Counted from the stretch's first letter, positions 34,471 to 43,092 are shown. The stretch is 64,000 nucleotides of DNA from CAVUDO01 sp963740255 (GCA_963740255.1 CAVUDO010000006.1:186001-250000); one strand, 5' to 3'. The notes: generated by a model from the letters alone, not told the origin. Program-made: numbers and translations.

Positions 34471-35523
34471 ATGGGGAACACGGTGACGACCCGACGCCGG
34501 GCCTTAGCGGCCGCCGCCGCCTCGATCGCTCTCCTCGGGACGCTCGCGGCCTGCGGCGGCGACGGAACTGGCGACGGCCCGGTCGAGCTCCGGCTCGGCT
34601 ACTTCCCCAACCTCACCCACGCCACGCCGATCGTCGGCCTGGCCGAGGGCACCTACGCCAAGGCGATCGGCAGCACCGCGAAGCTCAGCACCCGCACGTT
34701 CAACGCCGGCCCGGCCGCCGTCGAGGCGCTGTTCGCCGGCGCGATCGACGCCACCTACATCGGCCCCAATCCGGCCGTGAACGCCTACGCCAAGAGCAGG
34801 GGCAAGGCCGTCCGGGTGATCGCCGGTGCGGCGTCCGGCGGGGTGGCACTCGTCGTCAAGCCGGGCATCGACAGTGCCGACGACCTGCGGGGCAAGAAGA
34901 TCGCCACCCCACAGCTCGGCAACACCCAGGACGTCGCGGCGCGCTACTGGCTCAAGGAGAAGGGCCTCAAGACCACCAAGGAGGGCGGCGGCGACGTCAA
35001 GATCGTCCCGCAGGAGAACGCCCAGACGCTTGACACGTTCACCTCCGGCGCCATCGACGGGGCGTGGGTGCCCGAGCCGTGGGTGTCCCGGCTGGTCGCC
35101 GCGGGCGGCACAGTGCTCGTGGACGAGCGCGACCTGTGGCCGGACAAGAAGTTCGTCATCACCCACCTGCTCGTCCGCACCGAGTTCCTCCAGGAGCACC
35201 CGGACGTGGTGAAGCGGCTGCTCCAGGGCCACGTCGAGGCGAACGCGCTGATCGACAAGGACCCGAAGAAGGCGCAGGCCGCGATCTCGACGGGCATCGG
35301 CAAGCTCACCGGCAAGCCGCTCAAGCTCGCCACCATCGAGAACGCCTGGCCCACGCTCACCTTCCTCGACGACCCGCTCGCGTCCTCGCTGGTCACCGGC
35401 GCCGAGCACGCCGAGGAGATCGGCCTGCTCAAGCCGGTCGACAACCTCACCGGCCTGTACGACCTGACGCTGCTCAACGAGGTGCTGACGGCGCAAGGCC
35501 AGCCGGAGGTGCCACGACCATGA
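34471..35523 (+). CDS. ABC transporter substrate-binding lipoprotein, NitT/TauT/Ssu type
   Basis: Extracytoplasmic binding protein of 350 residues. Twin-Arg-like TRRRALAAAAASIALLGTLAACGG gives a signal peptide with a lipobox (LAAC, Cys27). The fold matches sulfonate/taurine/nitrate binders: LRLGYFPNLTHATPIVGLAEG, FNAGPAAVEALFAGAIDATYIGPNPAVNAYAKS, IATPQLGNTQDVAARYWL. An in-frame GTG at 34483 has the better ribosome-binding site (GGGGA). The stop overlaps the ATPase ATG (ATGA). With the Rrf2 regulator at the operon end, an organosulfur substrate is likely but inferred. Confidence 0.85.
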   Translation: MGNTVTTRRRALAAAAASIALLGTLAACGGDGTGDGPVELRLGYFPNLTHATPIVGLAEGTYAKAIGSTAKLSTRTFNAGPAAVEALFAGAIDATYIGPNPAVNAYAKSRGKAVRVIAGAASGGVALVVKPGIDSADDLRGKKIATPQLGNTQDVAARYWLKEKGLKTTKEGGGDVKIVPQENAQTLDTFTSGAIDGAWVPEPWVSRLVAAGGTVLVDERDLWPDKKFVITHLLVRTEFLQEHPDVVKRLLQGHVEANALIDKDPKKAQAAISTGIGKLTGKPLKLATIENAWPTLTFLDDPLASSLVTGAEHAEEIGLLKPVDNLTGLYDLTLLNEVLTAQGQPEVPRP

Positions 35524-36317
35524 CTACCGTGGCGGCCATGACCGACAGTGTCGCGGCCGAAGCCCGCGAGCCGGATGGCGAGGAGGTCGCCGTCCGGCTT
35601 GCCGGCGTCTCCAAGCGGTACCCGGGCGGCACGCTGGCGCTCGACCGGGTCGACCTCGCGGTCCGGCCCGGCGAGTTCGTCTGCCTGGTCGGGGCGTCGG
35701 GCTGCGGCAAGAGCACGCTGCTCTCGCTGGTGGCCGGCCTGGACGAGGTCAGCGCCGGCACGATCGACGTCGCCGGCGGGCACGCGGCGCTGATGTTCCA
35801 GGACGCCGCGCTGTTCCCCTGGCTGAAGGTGGGCCAGAACGTCGAGGTGCCGTTGAAGCTGCGGGGGCTCCCGCGGGCCGACCGCCGCGCGCGGGCGCGG
35901 GAGCTTCTCGGCACCGTCCACCTGGGCGACGTGGTCGACAAGCGGCCGCACCAGCTCTCCGGCGGCATGCGCCACCGGGTCGCGCTGGCCCGCACGCTGG
36001 CCCAGGACTCCAGCGTGCTGCTGATGGACGAGCCGTTCGGGGCGTTGGACGCGATGACCCGCGACGCCCTGCACGACGAGCTGGAACGCATCTGGGTCGA
36101 GCGCAAGCTCACCGTCGTGTTCGTCACGCACAACGTCCGGGAGGCCGCCCGGCTCGGCGACCGGATCGTCCTGCTGGCCAGCCGTCCGGGCCGGGTGATC
36201 GAGGAGTTCGCCGTCGACCTGCCCCGGCCGCGGCGGCTGGAGTCGCCGGAGGTCGCCGGCCTGGCCGCCCGCGTCACCGCCCGCCTCAAGGAGGAGGTGC
36301 GCCGCCATGGCCGTTGA
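35520..36317 (+). CDS. ABC transporter ATP-binding protein, SsuB/TauB type
   Basis: ATPase of 265 residues: Walker A GASGCGKST, Q-loop LMFQDAALFPWLKV, signature LSGGMRHRVALARTL, Walker B VLLMDEPFGALD, switch His in FVTHNVREA. The LFPWL sequence after the Q-loop and the DRIVLLASRPGRV ending are typical of the nitrate/sulfonate/taurine branch. Start overlaps the previous stop by ATGA; the stop overlaps the permease start by 11 bp. Confidence 0.9.
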   Translation: MTTVAAMTDSVAAEAREPDGEEVAVRLAGVSKRYPGGTLALDRVDLAVRPGEFVCLVGASGCGKSTLLSLVAGLDEVSAGTIDVAGGHAALMFQDAALFPWLKVGQNVEVPLKLRGLPRADRRARARELLGTVHLGDVVDKRPHQLSGGMRHRVALARTLAQDSSVLLMDEPFGALDAMTRDALHDELERIWVERKLTVVFVTHNVREAARLGDRIVLLASRPGRVIEEFAVDLPRPRRLESPEVAGLAARVTARLKEEVRRHGR

Positions 36318-37173
36318 CACCCAGCCGCGCGACCTCGACCTCGCCGGCCTGGACGCACTGGAGACCGGCCCCGGCCGGACCCGGCGCAGCGCGCGGCGGC
36401 TGTGGGAGGGCACCTGGCCGAAGCTCGCGGCGATCGTGCTGGCGCTCGCGTTCTGGCAGGCGGTGGTGTGGAGCGGCTGGCGGGACGAGACGGTGCTGCC
36501 CGGCCCGGACACGGTGCTGCCGGACCTGCTCGACCAGCTCGTCACGGGCGACTTCTGGGCTGCCGTGAGCGTCACGATGCAGCGGGCGGTGCTCGGATTC
36601 GCGACGGCGGTGGCGATCGGCCTGGTGGTCGGCTTCGCGGTGGCGCGGTTCCGGCCGCTGCGCACCGCGGTGGGCTCGCTGATCACCGGGTTGCAGACGA
36701 TGCCGTCGATCGCCTGGTTCCCGCTGGCGATCGTCCTGTTCGGGCTGGACGAGAGCGCGATCTACTTCGTCGTGGTGCTCGGTGCGGCACCCTCGGTGGC
36801 GAACGGTGTGCTCTCGGGGACCGACTACGTGCCGCCGCTGCTGGTCCGCGCCGGACGCAACCTGGGTGCCACCGGGTTCTCGCTCTACCGCACGGTGATC
36901 GGTCCGGCCTCGCTGCCGGCCATCGTCGCGGGGCTCAAGCAGGGCTGGGCGTTCTCCTGGCGGAGCCTGATGGCCGGCGAGCTGCTGGTGATCATCGGCG
37001 ACAGCGGCTCGCTCGGCACCCGGCTGCAGTTCAACCGCGAGCTGTCGGAGTACTCGCAGATGATCGGCATCATGATCGTCATCCTGGTCGTCGGCATCCT
37101 GGCCGACACGGCGTTCACCGCGGCCAACAACGCGCTGCGGAAGCGCTGGGGTCTGCTGGACGCGCGGACGTGA
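36307..37173 (+). CDS. ABC transporter permease, SsuC/TauC type
   Basis: Membrane permease of 288 residues with about six hydrophobic segments from residue 38. The coupling helix region reads VRAGRNLGATGFSLYRTVIGPASLPAIVAGLKQGWAFSWRSLMAGEL, characteristic of the NitT/TauT permease branch. Third gene of the operon, overlapping the ATPase gene by 11 bp. The 2-bp gap to the open frame running into the Rrf2 gene suggests one transcript. Confidence 0.9.
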   Translation: MAVDTQPRDLDLAGLDALETGPGRTRRSARRLWEGTWPKLAAIVLALAFWQAVVWSGWRDETVLPGPDTVLPDLLDQLVTGDFWAAVSVTMQRAVLGFATAVAIGLVVGFAVARFRPLRTAVGSLITGLQTMPSIAWFPLAIVLFGLDESAIYFVVVLGAAPSVANGVLSGTDYVPPLLVRAGRNLGATGFSLYRTVIGPASLPAIVAGLKQGWAFSWRSLMAGELLVIIGDSGSLGTRLQFNRELSEYSQMIGIMIVILVVGILADTAFTAANNALRKRWGLLDART

Positions 37174-37315
37174 GGTGCCCGGGGTCGGGCGTCTGACCGG
37201 GGCGCGTGCCGTGGCCTCAGCCGACGTGGCCTCAGCCGATGGGACCTCGGCCGACGTGACACCGGGCGCGGCGGCGGATGCGGCCGCGGCGGCCGGATGC
37301 CGTCATCATGGGTGC

Positions 37316-37771
37316 GTGCAGATATCGGCCCGGGCTGAGTACGCGGTGCGCGCGCTGCTGGCGCTGGTGGCCAACGCCGAGCAGACGGTGACCGCGCAGG
37401 AACTCGCGGACGAGCAGGAACTCCCGCGCAAGTTCCTGGAGGCGATCCTGTCCGACCTGCGCCGGGCCGGCCTGGTCCGGAGCCAGCGGGGAGCCGAGGG
37501 CGGCTACCGGCTGGCGCGGCCGGCCGGGGAGATCTCGGTCGGGGACGTGCTGCGTGCGGTGGACGGCCCGCTGGCCGGGGTGCGGGGCGAGCGGCCGGAG
37601 CAGGCCCGGTACGACGGCGCGGCCGAGCACCTGCAGACGGTGTGGGTGGCGCTGCGGGCCGCGGTGCGCAACGTGCTGGACGAGGTGTCGCTGGCCGACG
37701 TGCTCCATGGCGACTTCCCGCCGCACGTGAAGGCCCTGGTCGACACCCCGGACGCGTGGTCGCCGCGCTAG
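37316..37771 (+). CDS. Rrf2-family transcriptional regulator
   Basis: Regulator of 151 residues starting at GTG 37316 (VQISARAEYAVRALLALV). The winged helix is typical: TAQELADEQELPRKFLEAILSDLRRAGLVRSQRGAEGGYRLARPAGEISVGDVLRAVDGP. The cysteine triad of IscR/NsrR is absent, so it does not carry an Fe-S cluster and is closer to CymR-type sulfur regulators. It ends the ABC operon and probably represses it. Between 37205 and 37255 the DNA holds an imperfect tandem repeat (GTGGCCTCAGCCGA) outside the gene. Confidence 0.85.
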   Translation: MQISARAEYAVRALLALVANAEQTVTAQELADEQELPRKFLEAILSDLRRAGLVRSQRGAEGGYRLARPAGEISVGDVLRAVDGPLAGVRGERPEQARYDGAAEHLQTVWVALRAAVRNVLDEVSLADVLHGDFPPHVKALVDTPDAWSPR

Positions 37772-37899
37772 TTCGTCGCGGATTGTGCGCTTTTCTCCTG
37801 CGCACAAAGCACGCGCCGTGCGCCTCGGACTACCGACGTTTCGCCTGGTCGTGCGGGGGGAAGTACCTGATCCCCTACTCCTGATAGGAGCTTCAAGCG

Positions 37900-38055
37900 A
37901 TGATCATTCTGGGGATTCTGCTCGTTGTGCTCGGCTTGGTCCTGAACATCTCAATCCTCACGACAATCGGAGTCATTCTCCTCGTCGTGGGCGCGGTGCT
38001 CGCCCTGCTCGGCGCCATCGGACGGCCGATCGGCGGCCGAAAGTTCTACTGGTAG
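37900..38055 (+). CDS. very small membrane protein
   Basis: Protein of 51 residues from ATG 37900 with TAGGAG upstream. It is almost all hydrophobic, with two membrane segments (MIILGILLVVLGLVLNISILTT and GVILLVVGAVLALLGAIG) and the basic aromatic end GGRKFYW. This is a recurring actinomycete small-protein type (short two-helix proteins ending in G-R-x-x-Y-W). Function unknown. A hairpin-like GCTGGCCCGC / GCGGGCCAGC pair follows at 38068-38106 and may terminate it. Confidence 0.78.
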   Translation: MIILGILLVVLGLVLNISILTTIGVILLVVGAVLALLGAIGRPIGGRKFYW

Positions 38056-38194
38056 TTCCCTCGCGAACGACGTTCGAGCGGGCCAGCGCCTCGGGGGCTG
38101 GCCCGCTCCCATCTGTCGGGCGGATCCGACCGTGTCGCCGATCCACAGAAGTGTCTAGCTCCTGCACAGTTGTACTGTCCAGCCACTAGACTCT

Positions 38195-38434
38195 ATGATC
38201 GTGCCCAGAGTCATGACAGCTCGCGAGATCGTGCGCAGGATCGAGGAACTGGGCGGCTATCACGTGCGGACCAGGGGCTCTCACGCGACTTACGAGGCGG
38301 TGGCGACTGATGTCGAGCATGAGGTCACCGCGCGTGTGCAGGTGCCCATGCACGCCGGCGACGTGGCGCCCGGCACCCTGCGGTCGATCCAAAGGCAACT
38401 GCGGCCAGTGTTCGGCGAAGGGTGGTTGATCTGA
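38195..38434 (+). CDS. hicA: HicA-family toxin
   Basis: Small double-stranded-RNA-binding-fold ribonuclease toxin of up to 79 residues. Signature: REIVRRIEELGGYHVRTRGSHATYE with the catalytic His in GSHATY, then VQVPMHAGDVAPGTLRSIQRQL. HicA toxins cleave mRNA. The start may be ATG 38195, GTG 38201 (a TAGACT -10 box at 38187-38192 suggests leaderless transcription) or ATG 38213. The stop overlaps the HicB start (TGATG). Confidence 0.85.
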   Translation: MIVPRVMTAREIVRRIEELGGYHVRTRGSHATYEAVATDVEHEVTARVQVPMHAGDVAPGTLRSIQRQLRPVFGEGWLI

Positions 38435-38892
38435 TGGAGCGACGAGCCGAGGGCAGCTACCACGTCGTCGTGCGGCGCGATCCGGAGGACGCACGGTTCT
38501 GGCTCGCCGACGTCACCGGCCTGGATGGCGCTCACACGTACGCGCGCAGTCTCGCGGCGTTGGAACGATATGTCCGAGAGGTGATCGTCCTCGTTGCGGA
38601 TCTGGCGGACGATGCGGAGCACGAACTCCGGTTGGAATGGGAGTACCACACGGGTGACCCGGCGCTTGACGAGCAGGCAGCTCGTCTGCGTGAAGAACGC
38701 CGGAGTGCCGAAGCCGAGTCACGGCGGCTCGCCGAGCAGACGAGCGAGCTGGCCCGCCGGTTCGTGTCCGAGGGCCGGCATTCGGTGCGTGACACGGCGG
38801 CGCTGCTCGCCGTGTCGCCGAGCCGGATCGGGCAGGTAGCTCCCCGGCGAACGCCACGTCGCAGGCGCCGTTCGCCCGCGCCCGCCGCATGA
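38434..38892 (+). CDS. hicB: HicB-family antitoxin with C-terminal helix-turn-helix
   Basis: Antitoxin of 152 residues. The N-terminal 70 residues are the HicB partial RNase H-like fold (SYHVVVRRDPEDARFWLADVTGLDGAHTYARSLAALERYVREVI). A long charged helix follows (QAARLREERRSAEAESRRLAEQTSELARRF), then a helix-turn-helix RHSVRDTAALLAVSPSRIGQVAP that probably binds the operon promoter. The coiled-coil spacer makes it longer than the typical antitoxin. ATG shares its A with the hicA TGA. Confidence 0.82.
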   Translation: MERRAEGSYHVVVRRDPEDARFWLADVTGLDGAHTYARSLAALERYVREVIVLVADLADDAEHELRLEWEYHTGDPALDEQAARLREERRSAEAESRRLAEQTSELARRFVSEGRHSVRDTAALLAVSPSRIGQVAPRRTPRRRRRSPAPAA

Positions 38893-38994
38893 GCCTTCCG
38901 ACGTTGCCGTGATGCCGCTGAGCCGGTGACCATTTCCGGTTGGCCTCGCGGCCTACTCTGGGCGCGACCGGCAACAGGGAACGGCGAGGCGCCG

Positions 38995-39663
38995 ATGAGC
39001 TACTTCGCATCTGTCACCCGTAGCGAACATGTCGGTGTGGAACGTTACCGGCCGATCCTCGAGCAGGAATGGGTCGACCTGCTCGGCGAGATGGAAGGGG
39101 TGGAGTACCAGGAGGCCGACGAGGTCACCTGGACGACGGACGCGGGTGAGAAGGTCGTGTTCTGGTACGACGAAGGCTGCATCACCACCAGGAATCCGCA
39201 GGACTCCACGATCCGCCACCTGGCGACGATGGCGCGACGCCTCGATGCCTGGGTCTGTGGCGAGGAGGGCGAGCGGTACGGGGACAACGGCCACGTCGTT
39301 CGGGGAGAGGACGAAGCGGTGGTCCCCTGGGTGATCGTCCGGGCCGACGAAGAGGTCTCGGGCAGCGTCTCCGTGTCGCCCCTCGACGAGGAGGAGTGGC
39401 TGGACTGCGCCAGGCGCTACGACGATTTCCGCATCGTGACTTCGAGCGAGGTCACGCTGCCCGCCGGCCGGCGCACGCTGGAGCATCCGGAGCTGGCTAG
39501 TTGGATCGGTCATCCGAGTTCCGAGCCAGTACCGTTCTTCTACCTCGACGACGGCACCGGTTCGGTGCACGTTTTCAACCACGACGACGCCACGGTCCGG
39601 CGCATGCGCGACCTCGCCACAGAGCTGGGCGCGGTGGTGGGAGAACTTGGTGAGTACGACTGA
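38995..39663 (+). CDS. hypothetical protein, acidic
   Basis: Protein of 222 residues, acidic, starting MSYFASVTRSEHVGVERYRPILEQEWVDLL. It contains two similar halves with a basic-aromatic core: the first has VTWTTDAGEKVVFWYDEGCITTRNPQDSTIRHLATMARRLDAWVCGEEGE, the second PVPFFYLDDGTGSVHVFNHDDATVRRMRDLATELGAVVGELGEYD. An internal duplication is plausible. I recognise no family; it may be an immunity-type or SMI1-like protein, but that is a guess. Confidence 0.65.
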   Translation: MSYFASVTRSEHVGVERYRPILEQEWVDLLGEMEGVEYQEADEVTWTTDAGEKVVFWYDEGCITTRNPQDSTIRHLATMARRLDAWVCGEEGERYGDNGHVVRGEDEAVVPWVIVRADEEVSGSVSVSPLDEEEWLDCARRYDDFRIVTSSEVTLPAGRRTLEHPELASWIGHPSSEPVPFFYLDDGTGSVHVFNHDDATVRRMRDLATELGAVVGELGEYD

Positions 39664-39861
39664 GCCGGGCCGCCTGGACCTACCCGATCCTGCGGCGCGG
39701 CGCCCGCAGTCGATTAAATCCCCGCCCGATTCTCGGACGACGGCGCGTTGGAGTACCAGCCTCGGCTTGACGAGCGGGCAATGAGACTAGAACTGAGACC
39801 AAGGCCGAAGTGGGGCGGGTTCCGCAACTGGCCGGCCCTGCGTTTTGGCTGGTCAGGGTGG

Positions 39862-39946
39862 CGGAGGATACGAGATTCGAACTCGTGAGGGGTTGCCCCC
39901 AACACGCTTTCCAAGCGTGCGCCCTAGGCCTCTAGGCGAATCCTCC
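39862..39946 (-). tRNA. tRNA-Ser(GGA)
   Basis: Class II tRNA on the minus strand: acceptor GGAGGAT pairs with ATCCTCC, anticodon loop TTGGAAA (GGA) in a CGCTT/AAGCG stem, variable arm, T arm ACGAG-TTCGAAT-CTCGT. CCA is encoded (39861-39859). Confidence 0.95.
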
Positions 39947-40056
39947 GCGCGCCAGGATATCGGACGAGCCGCACGTGTGCTGCCGCCGCCGTCTGGTCCA
40001 ACCCGCAGCCAGGTCATCCCTGACCTCTGGGCGCAGTCTGGCGGTATGCTGCTGGT

Positions 40057-40290
40057 ATGACTACAGTGAAGAAGATCGCGGTGTCGCTGCCGCCGGAGCA
40101 GGTCACCGCCGCTAGGCGGGCGGTGTCAGAGGGGCGTGCGGCGTCGGTGTCGGCCTATGTGTCCGAGGCGATCGCCCACCGGGAGCACGCCGACGAGTTG
40201 GCGACACTGATCGCGGAGATGACCGCCGAAGGCGGCGAGCCGACGGCTGACGACCATGCCTGGGCCAGCAGGGCGCTCGGGCTGGCATGA
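40057..40290 (+). CDS. antitoxin (ribbon-helix-helix/VapB-like) of a PIN-toxin pair
   Basis: Protein of 77 residues. The N-terminus KKIAVSLPPEQVTAARRAVSEGRAASVSAYVSEAI is a ribbon-helix-helix DNA-binding element; the acidic C-terminus (DELATLIAEMTAEGGEPTADDHAWASRALGLA) would cover the toxin. A TATGCT -10 box ends 7 nt before the ATG, so the mRNA is probably leaderless. Overlaps the toxin start by ATGA (40287-40290). Confidence 0.85.
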   Translation: MTTVKKIAVSLPPEQVTAARRAVSEGRAASVSAYVSEAIAHREHADELATLIAEMTAEGGEPTADDHAWASRALGLA

Positions 40291-40685
40291 GCACACCCAC
40301 CTCGTCGCCCGGTGTCACCTTCGACGCTGGCGCCCTCATCGCGATCGAACGCGGCAGCCCCCGCATGAACGCGCTCCTTCGACTGGTCCACGAGAACAAG
40401 CTTCCCGTGGCCGTGCCGGCTGGCGTACTTGCGCAGGCCTGGCGTGGAGGTGCCCGACAGGCGCGCATCGCCCGACTGCTCGCGGCCGAATCGGTTGACG
40501 TTGCCGCTCTCGACGAACTAGCTGCCCGGGGGATCGGCGTGTTGTGTGGCGCTAGTGGTACTTCCGACGTGGTCGACGCCTCCGTGGTGCTCTGCGCGAG
40601 GGCGCGCGGGCACCGCGCCGTCGTCACAAGCGATCCCGGTGACCTGCGTGTGCTGGATTCCGGCCTGGATCTCGTGACTCCCTGA
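40287..40685 (+). CDS. PIN-domain toxin, VapC-like
   Basis: Ribonuclease toxin of 132 residues. PIN acidic residues: Asp13 in VTFDAGALIAIERG, a conserved Glu in the same strand, and the pair in SGTSDVVDASVVLCARARGHRAVVTSDPGDLRVL. These bind Mg2+ and cleave RNA. Translationally coupled to the antitoxin (ATGA). Third TA system of the window after the decayed one at 5.1 kb and HicAB. Confidence 0.88.
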   Translation: MSTPTSSPGVTFDAGALIAIERGSPRMNALLRLVHENKLPVAVPAGVLAQAWRGGARQARIARLLAAESVDVAALDELAARGIGVLCGASGTSDVVDASVVLCARARGHRAVVTSDPGDLRVLDSGLDLVTP

Positions 40686-40886
40686 GGACAGCCGCCCCGC
40701 CATGCTCGGCCGCGTCAGAGGGGTGTTCCCTGTGTCGGCCCACGAGGTCATGGCCGAAGCTGTGGTGCCCTCATCAGGATGGGCACCCGGGTCCAGCCCG
40801 AGGCTGGCCCGTAGTCCGGTCACCTCGGTGGCGTCGCGTTGGGCCGGCTCGAACAGCACGCGCGCTTCGGTTGGGTAGACTCGTGC

Positions 40887-40976
40887 CAGCCCCTCGTGCG
40901 GCGTGCATCCTGTGAACTCCCCCAGGGCCGGAAGGCAGCAAGGGTAAGCAGGCTCTGGCGGGTGCGCGAGGGGTCT
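40887..40976 (+). ncRNA. ffs: SRP RNA (4.5S-type, small)
   Basis: Signal-recognition-particle RNA. The invariant core GGGCCGGAAGGCAGCAAGG (40925-40943) with its GGAA tetraloop is exact, flanked by CTCCCCCA and TGGCGGG-type helix arms. The ends AGCCCCTCG and CGAGGGGTCT pair. A TAGACT -10 box at 40876-40881 places the transcription start at about 40887. In actinomycetes this gene usually lies directly upstream of dnaX; here 2.6 kb with an IS and merR remnants intervene. Confidence 0.92.
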
Positions 40977-41151
40977 TTCCGTGTCCGGGCCGGGCCGCTC
41001 AAATCGGCAGGCCGGCGCGAGATCCGGCATCCGGTTCCCCCGCCGAATCCGGTGCCAGCCGGCGCAGGGCCGCGAGCACGTGCGACCTCCTGGGCGGTTC
41101 GAGGCGGCAGGCCGGCACGTCCGTGGGAACACCGGGGCGCACGTCTGCCGA

Positions 41152-42144
41152 ACCGCTCGAGGGAATCGTGTTCGTCGATGTCGACGACACCATCCGAGAG
41201 GTCCACGGCTACGCCAAGCAGGCAGCCGGGTTCGGCTACACCGGGATCCGGGACTGAACTTGCAGCTGGCCACGATCAGCACCCAGACCGCGGCGCCGGT
41301 GATCGCCCGCGCCCGACTCCGCAAGGGCAACACCGCCTCCCACGCCGGCGCCGGGCGGCTGCTGGCCCAGGCGATCACGACCGCCCATGCCGCGGGCGTG
41401 ACCGGCCAGATCCTGGCCCGCGCGGACTCCGCCTACTACGGCCACGCCTTCGTCGCGACCGCGATCCGGCACGGTGCGTGGTTCAGCGTGACCGCGCGGA
41501 TGAACCCGCAGGTCAAGACAGCGATCGCCAGCATCGACCCCGCGGCGTGGCAGAGCATCGAGTACCCGAACGCGGTCTTCGACCAGGCCGAGCAACGCTG
41601 GGTCTCCGACGCCGAGGTCGCCGAGATCGACTTCATCGCGTTCACCTCCCGCCGCAAGCGCGACCACGTCAAGTGTCGGCTGATCGTGCGCCGGGTGAAG
41701 CGACTCCAGCCGCCGGCGTCTGACGGCACCGAGCAGGGCGAACTGTTCGCCGCCTACCGCCACCACGCCTTCATCACCAACTCCACTCTGGGCATGGTCG
41801 AGGCCGACGACCGCCACCGCGACCACGCGATCGTCGAGCAGGTCATCGCCGAGCTCAAGGACGGACCGCTCGCACACCTACCCAGCGGGAAGTACGCGGC
41901 CAACGCAGCGTGGGTCGCCTGCGCCGTGATCGCGTTCAACATCGCCCGCGCCGCCGCGGTCGCAGCCCACCTCCGCACCGCCCGCTGGGCAACCGTGCGC
42001 AAGCGGATCATCAACATCCCCGCGCGGATCGCTGCGACCGGACGCCGGCTCGTGCTCCACCTGCCCGACCACTGGCCATGGGCACCAGGCTGGGAATCGC
42101 TCTGGACCACCGCGACCGGCCCACCAGCCCCAGTCACCACCTGA
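41152..42144 (+). pseudogene. IS1380-type transposase, 5'-truncated and frameshifted
   Basis: DDE transposase remnant. It begins in mid-protein with GIVFVDVDDTIREVHGYAKQAAGFGYTGIR (catalytic DVDD), then one G is missing at about 41254. It continues in the next frame as GLNLQLATISTQTAAPVIARARLRKGNT, ILARADSAYYGHAFVATAIRHGAWFSVTARM, and DHAIVEQVIAELKDGPLAHLPSGKYAANAAWVACAVIAFN (catalytic Glu), to LPDHWPWAPGW. Full IS1380 transposases have about 120 more N-terminal residues. The start and left end are lost, so the element cannot move on its own. Confidence 0.85.
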
Positions 42145-42290
42145 CCACCCCGCCGGCAACGGCACGACCAAGGACACCGCAGTGGAAAAGCCGGCCAGGA
42201 CCGGCGACCGCCCCATACCCGCCCACGCGGCCCCACCCACCTGCCCCACAACCGAAGCTAAGAACTCAACGCCGGTGGATCAGGGCTCAG
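41152..42290 (+). mobile_element. remnant of an IS1380-family insertion sequence
   Basis: Spans the broken transposase and about 145 bp after it, ending near GCCGGTGGATCAGGGCTCAG (42272-42292), where the reading frame of the neighbouring gene stops making sense. The left terminus was not found, in line with the 5' truncation. I could not identify target-site duplications. Confidence 0.65.
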
Positions 42291-42479
42291 AGGGCCGCTC
42301 GGACGAGGACCGGCCGCCATCGCGTCGACGCCGTCGACAAGCAGCGTGGGCGAGAGGTGGTCGCCGACCGACTCCACGACGGCCACGTCGAGCCCCAACT
42401 GGTCCAGGCACGCCCTCAGGACGGTGCGGGTCTCGTCGGCATGCGGACAGCCGGGCGTGAGAAGGAGCTCAATGCGCAT
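42258..42479 (-). pseudogene. thioredoxin-like protein truncated by the IS
   Basis: Starts MRIELLLTPGCPHADETRTVLRACLDQLGLDVAVVESVGDHLSPTLLVDGVDAM, a thioredoxin-like fold with a C-P-H-A element often found beside mercury-type merR genes in actinomycetes. After DAM the frame runs into IS-derived sequence (GPLSPDPPALSS) and stops at 42258, so the normal C-terminus is lost. The N-terminal fold may still be made. Confidence 0.65.
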
Positions 42480-42642
42480 CGCGCGTCGCCGCCGTTCCGG
42501 CCCGCTCGGCCCTGCGTCCCGCGGCCCACGACTGCACCGCGAACACCGCACCCAGGGCGACCCGGGCAACGGTGCCCCAGGGCCCGATCGCCCGGCCCGA
42601 CGCGGACGGCGTGGCGGCCGCATCGTCGCGGTGTGTCGTCAT
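42469..42642 (-). pseudogene. truncated small membrane protein of the mer-type locus
   Basis: A 57-residue frame starting MTTHRDDAAATPSASGRAIGPWGTVARVALGAVF, the beginning of a membrane protein usually about 170 residues long. After the first hydrophobic turn it ends abruptly (AVQSWAAGRRAERAG), consistent with an internal deletion. It overlaps the thioredoxin-like start and follows merR, so the three formed one operon. Confidence 0.45.
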
Positions 42643-43085
42643 GACCGGCCCTTGCGTCGTGGGCGAGCTCCAGCCGGGTACGGAGCCGCGCCCGCCCCGG
42701 GGTCGATCTCGCGCAGGATGGGGCACTCGCGTTCGGCCCGCGGCTTCTCGCAGGTGGCCACCAGCCGGGTGAGGGCGTCCTGGATCGCGTGGAGGTCGGC
42801 GATCCGCTGTTCGAGGTCGGCGATCTTGGCCGCGGCCAGCTCACGGAGGCCGTCGCAGTTGTCCGGGCCCCCCTCGGCCAGGTGCAGCATCGTCTCCACC
42901 TCGGCCAGGCTGAAACCCAGCTCCTGGGCGCGCTTGATGAACCGCACCCGCCGCACCGCGTCGGGCGGATACGCCCGGTACCCGCCTGGCGAGCGCACCG
43001 GTTCGGCCAGCAGGCCCCGCCGCTCGTAGTACCGCAATGTCTGCGCGTTCACCGCGGCCTGTGCGGCCACCTCGCCTGTTCTCAC
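42639..43085 (-). CDS. merR: MerR-family regulator, mercury type
   Basis: Regulator of 148 residues from GTG 43085. Winged helix VRTGEVAAQAAVNAQTLRYYERRGLLAEPVRSPGGYRAYPPDAVRRVRFI is followed by the dimerisation helix and the three metal-binding cysteines of Hg(II) sensors: GGPDNCDGL, then CEKPRAEREC (Cys-x8-Cys). It is predicted to activate its own promoter on binding Hg(II). The structural resistance genes are missing; only truncated remnants follow, so resistance is probably lost. Confidence 0.86.
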   Translation of the reverse strand: MRTGEVAAQAAVNAQTLRYYERRGLLAEPVRSPGGYRAYPPDAVRRVRFIKRAQELGFSLAEVETMLHLAEGGPDNCDGLRELAAAKIADLEQRIADLHAIQDALTRLVATCEKPRAERECPILREIDPGAGAAPYPAGARPRRKGRS

Positions 43086-43092
43086 TCCACCA

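Noticed and set aside
37175..37315. N-terminal extension of the Rrf2 regulator (repeats of Ala-Ser-Ala-Asp)
   Set aside because: Rrf2 proteins begin at the M/V-x-I-S-x-R-x-E-Y-A pattern; the extension is a small tandem repeat in the intergenic region.
24227..40976. Integrative element inserted at tRNA-Ser
   Set aside because: No integrase, no repeated tRNA end (att) and no plasmid or phage genes were found in the interval.
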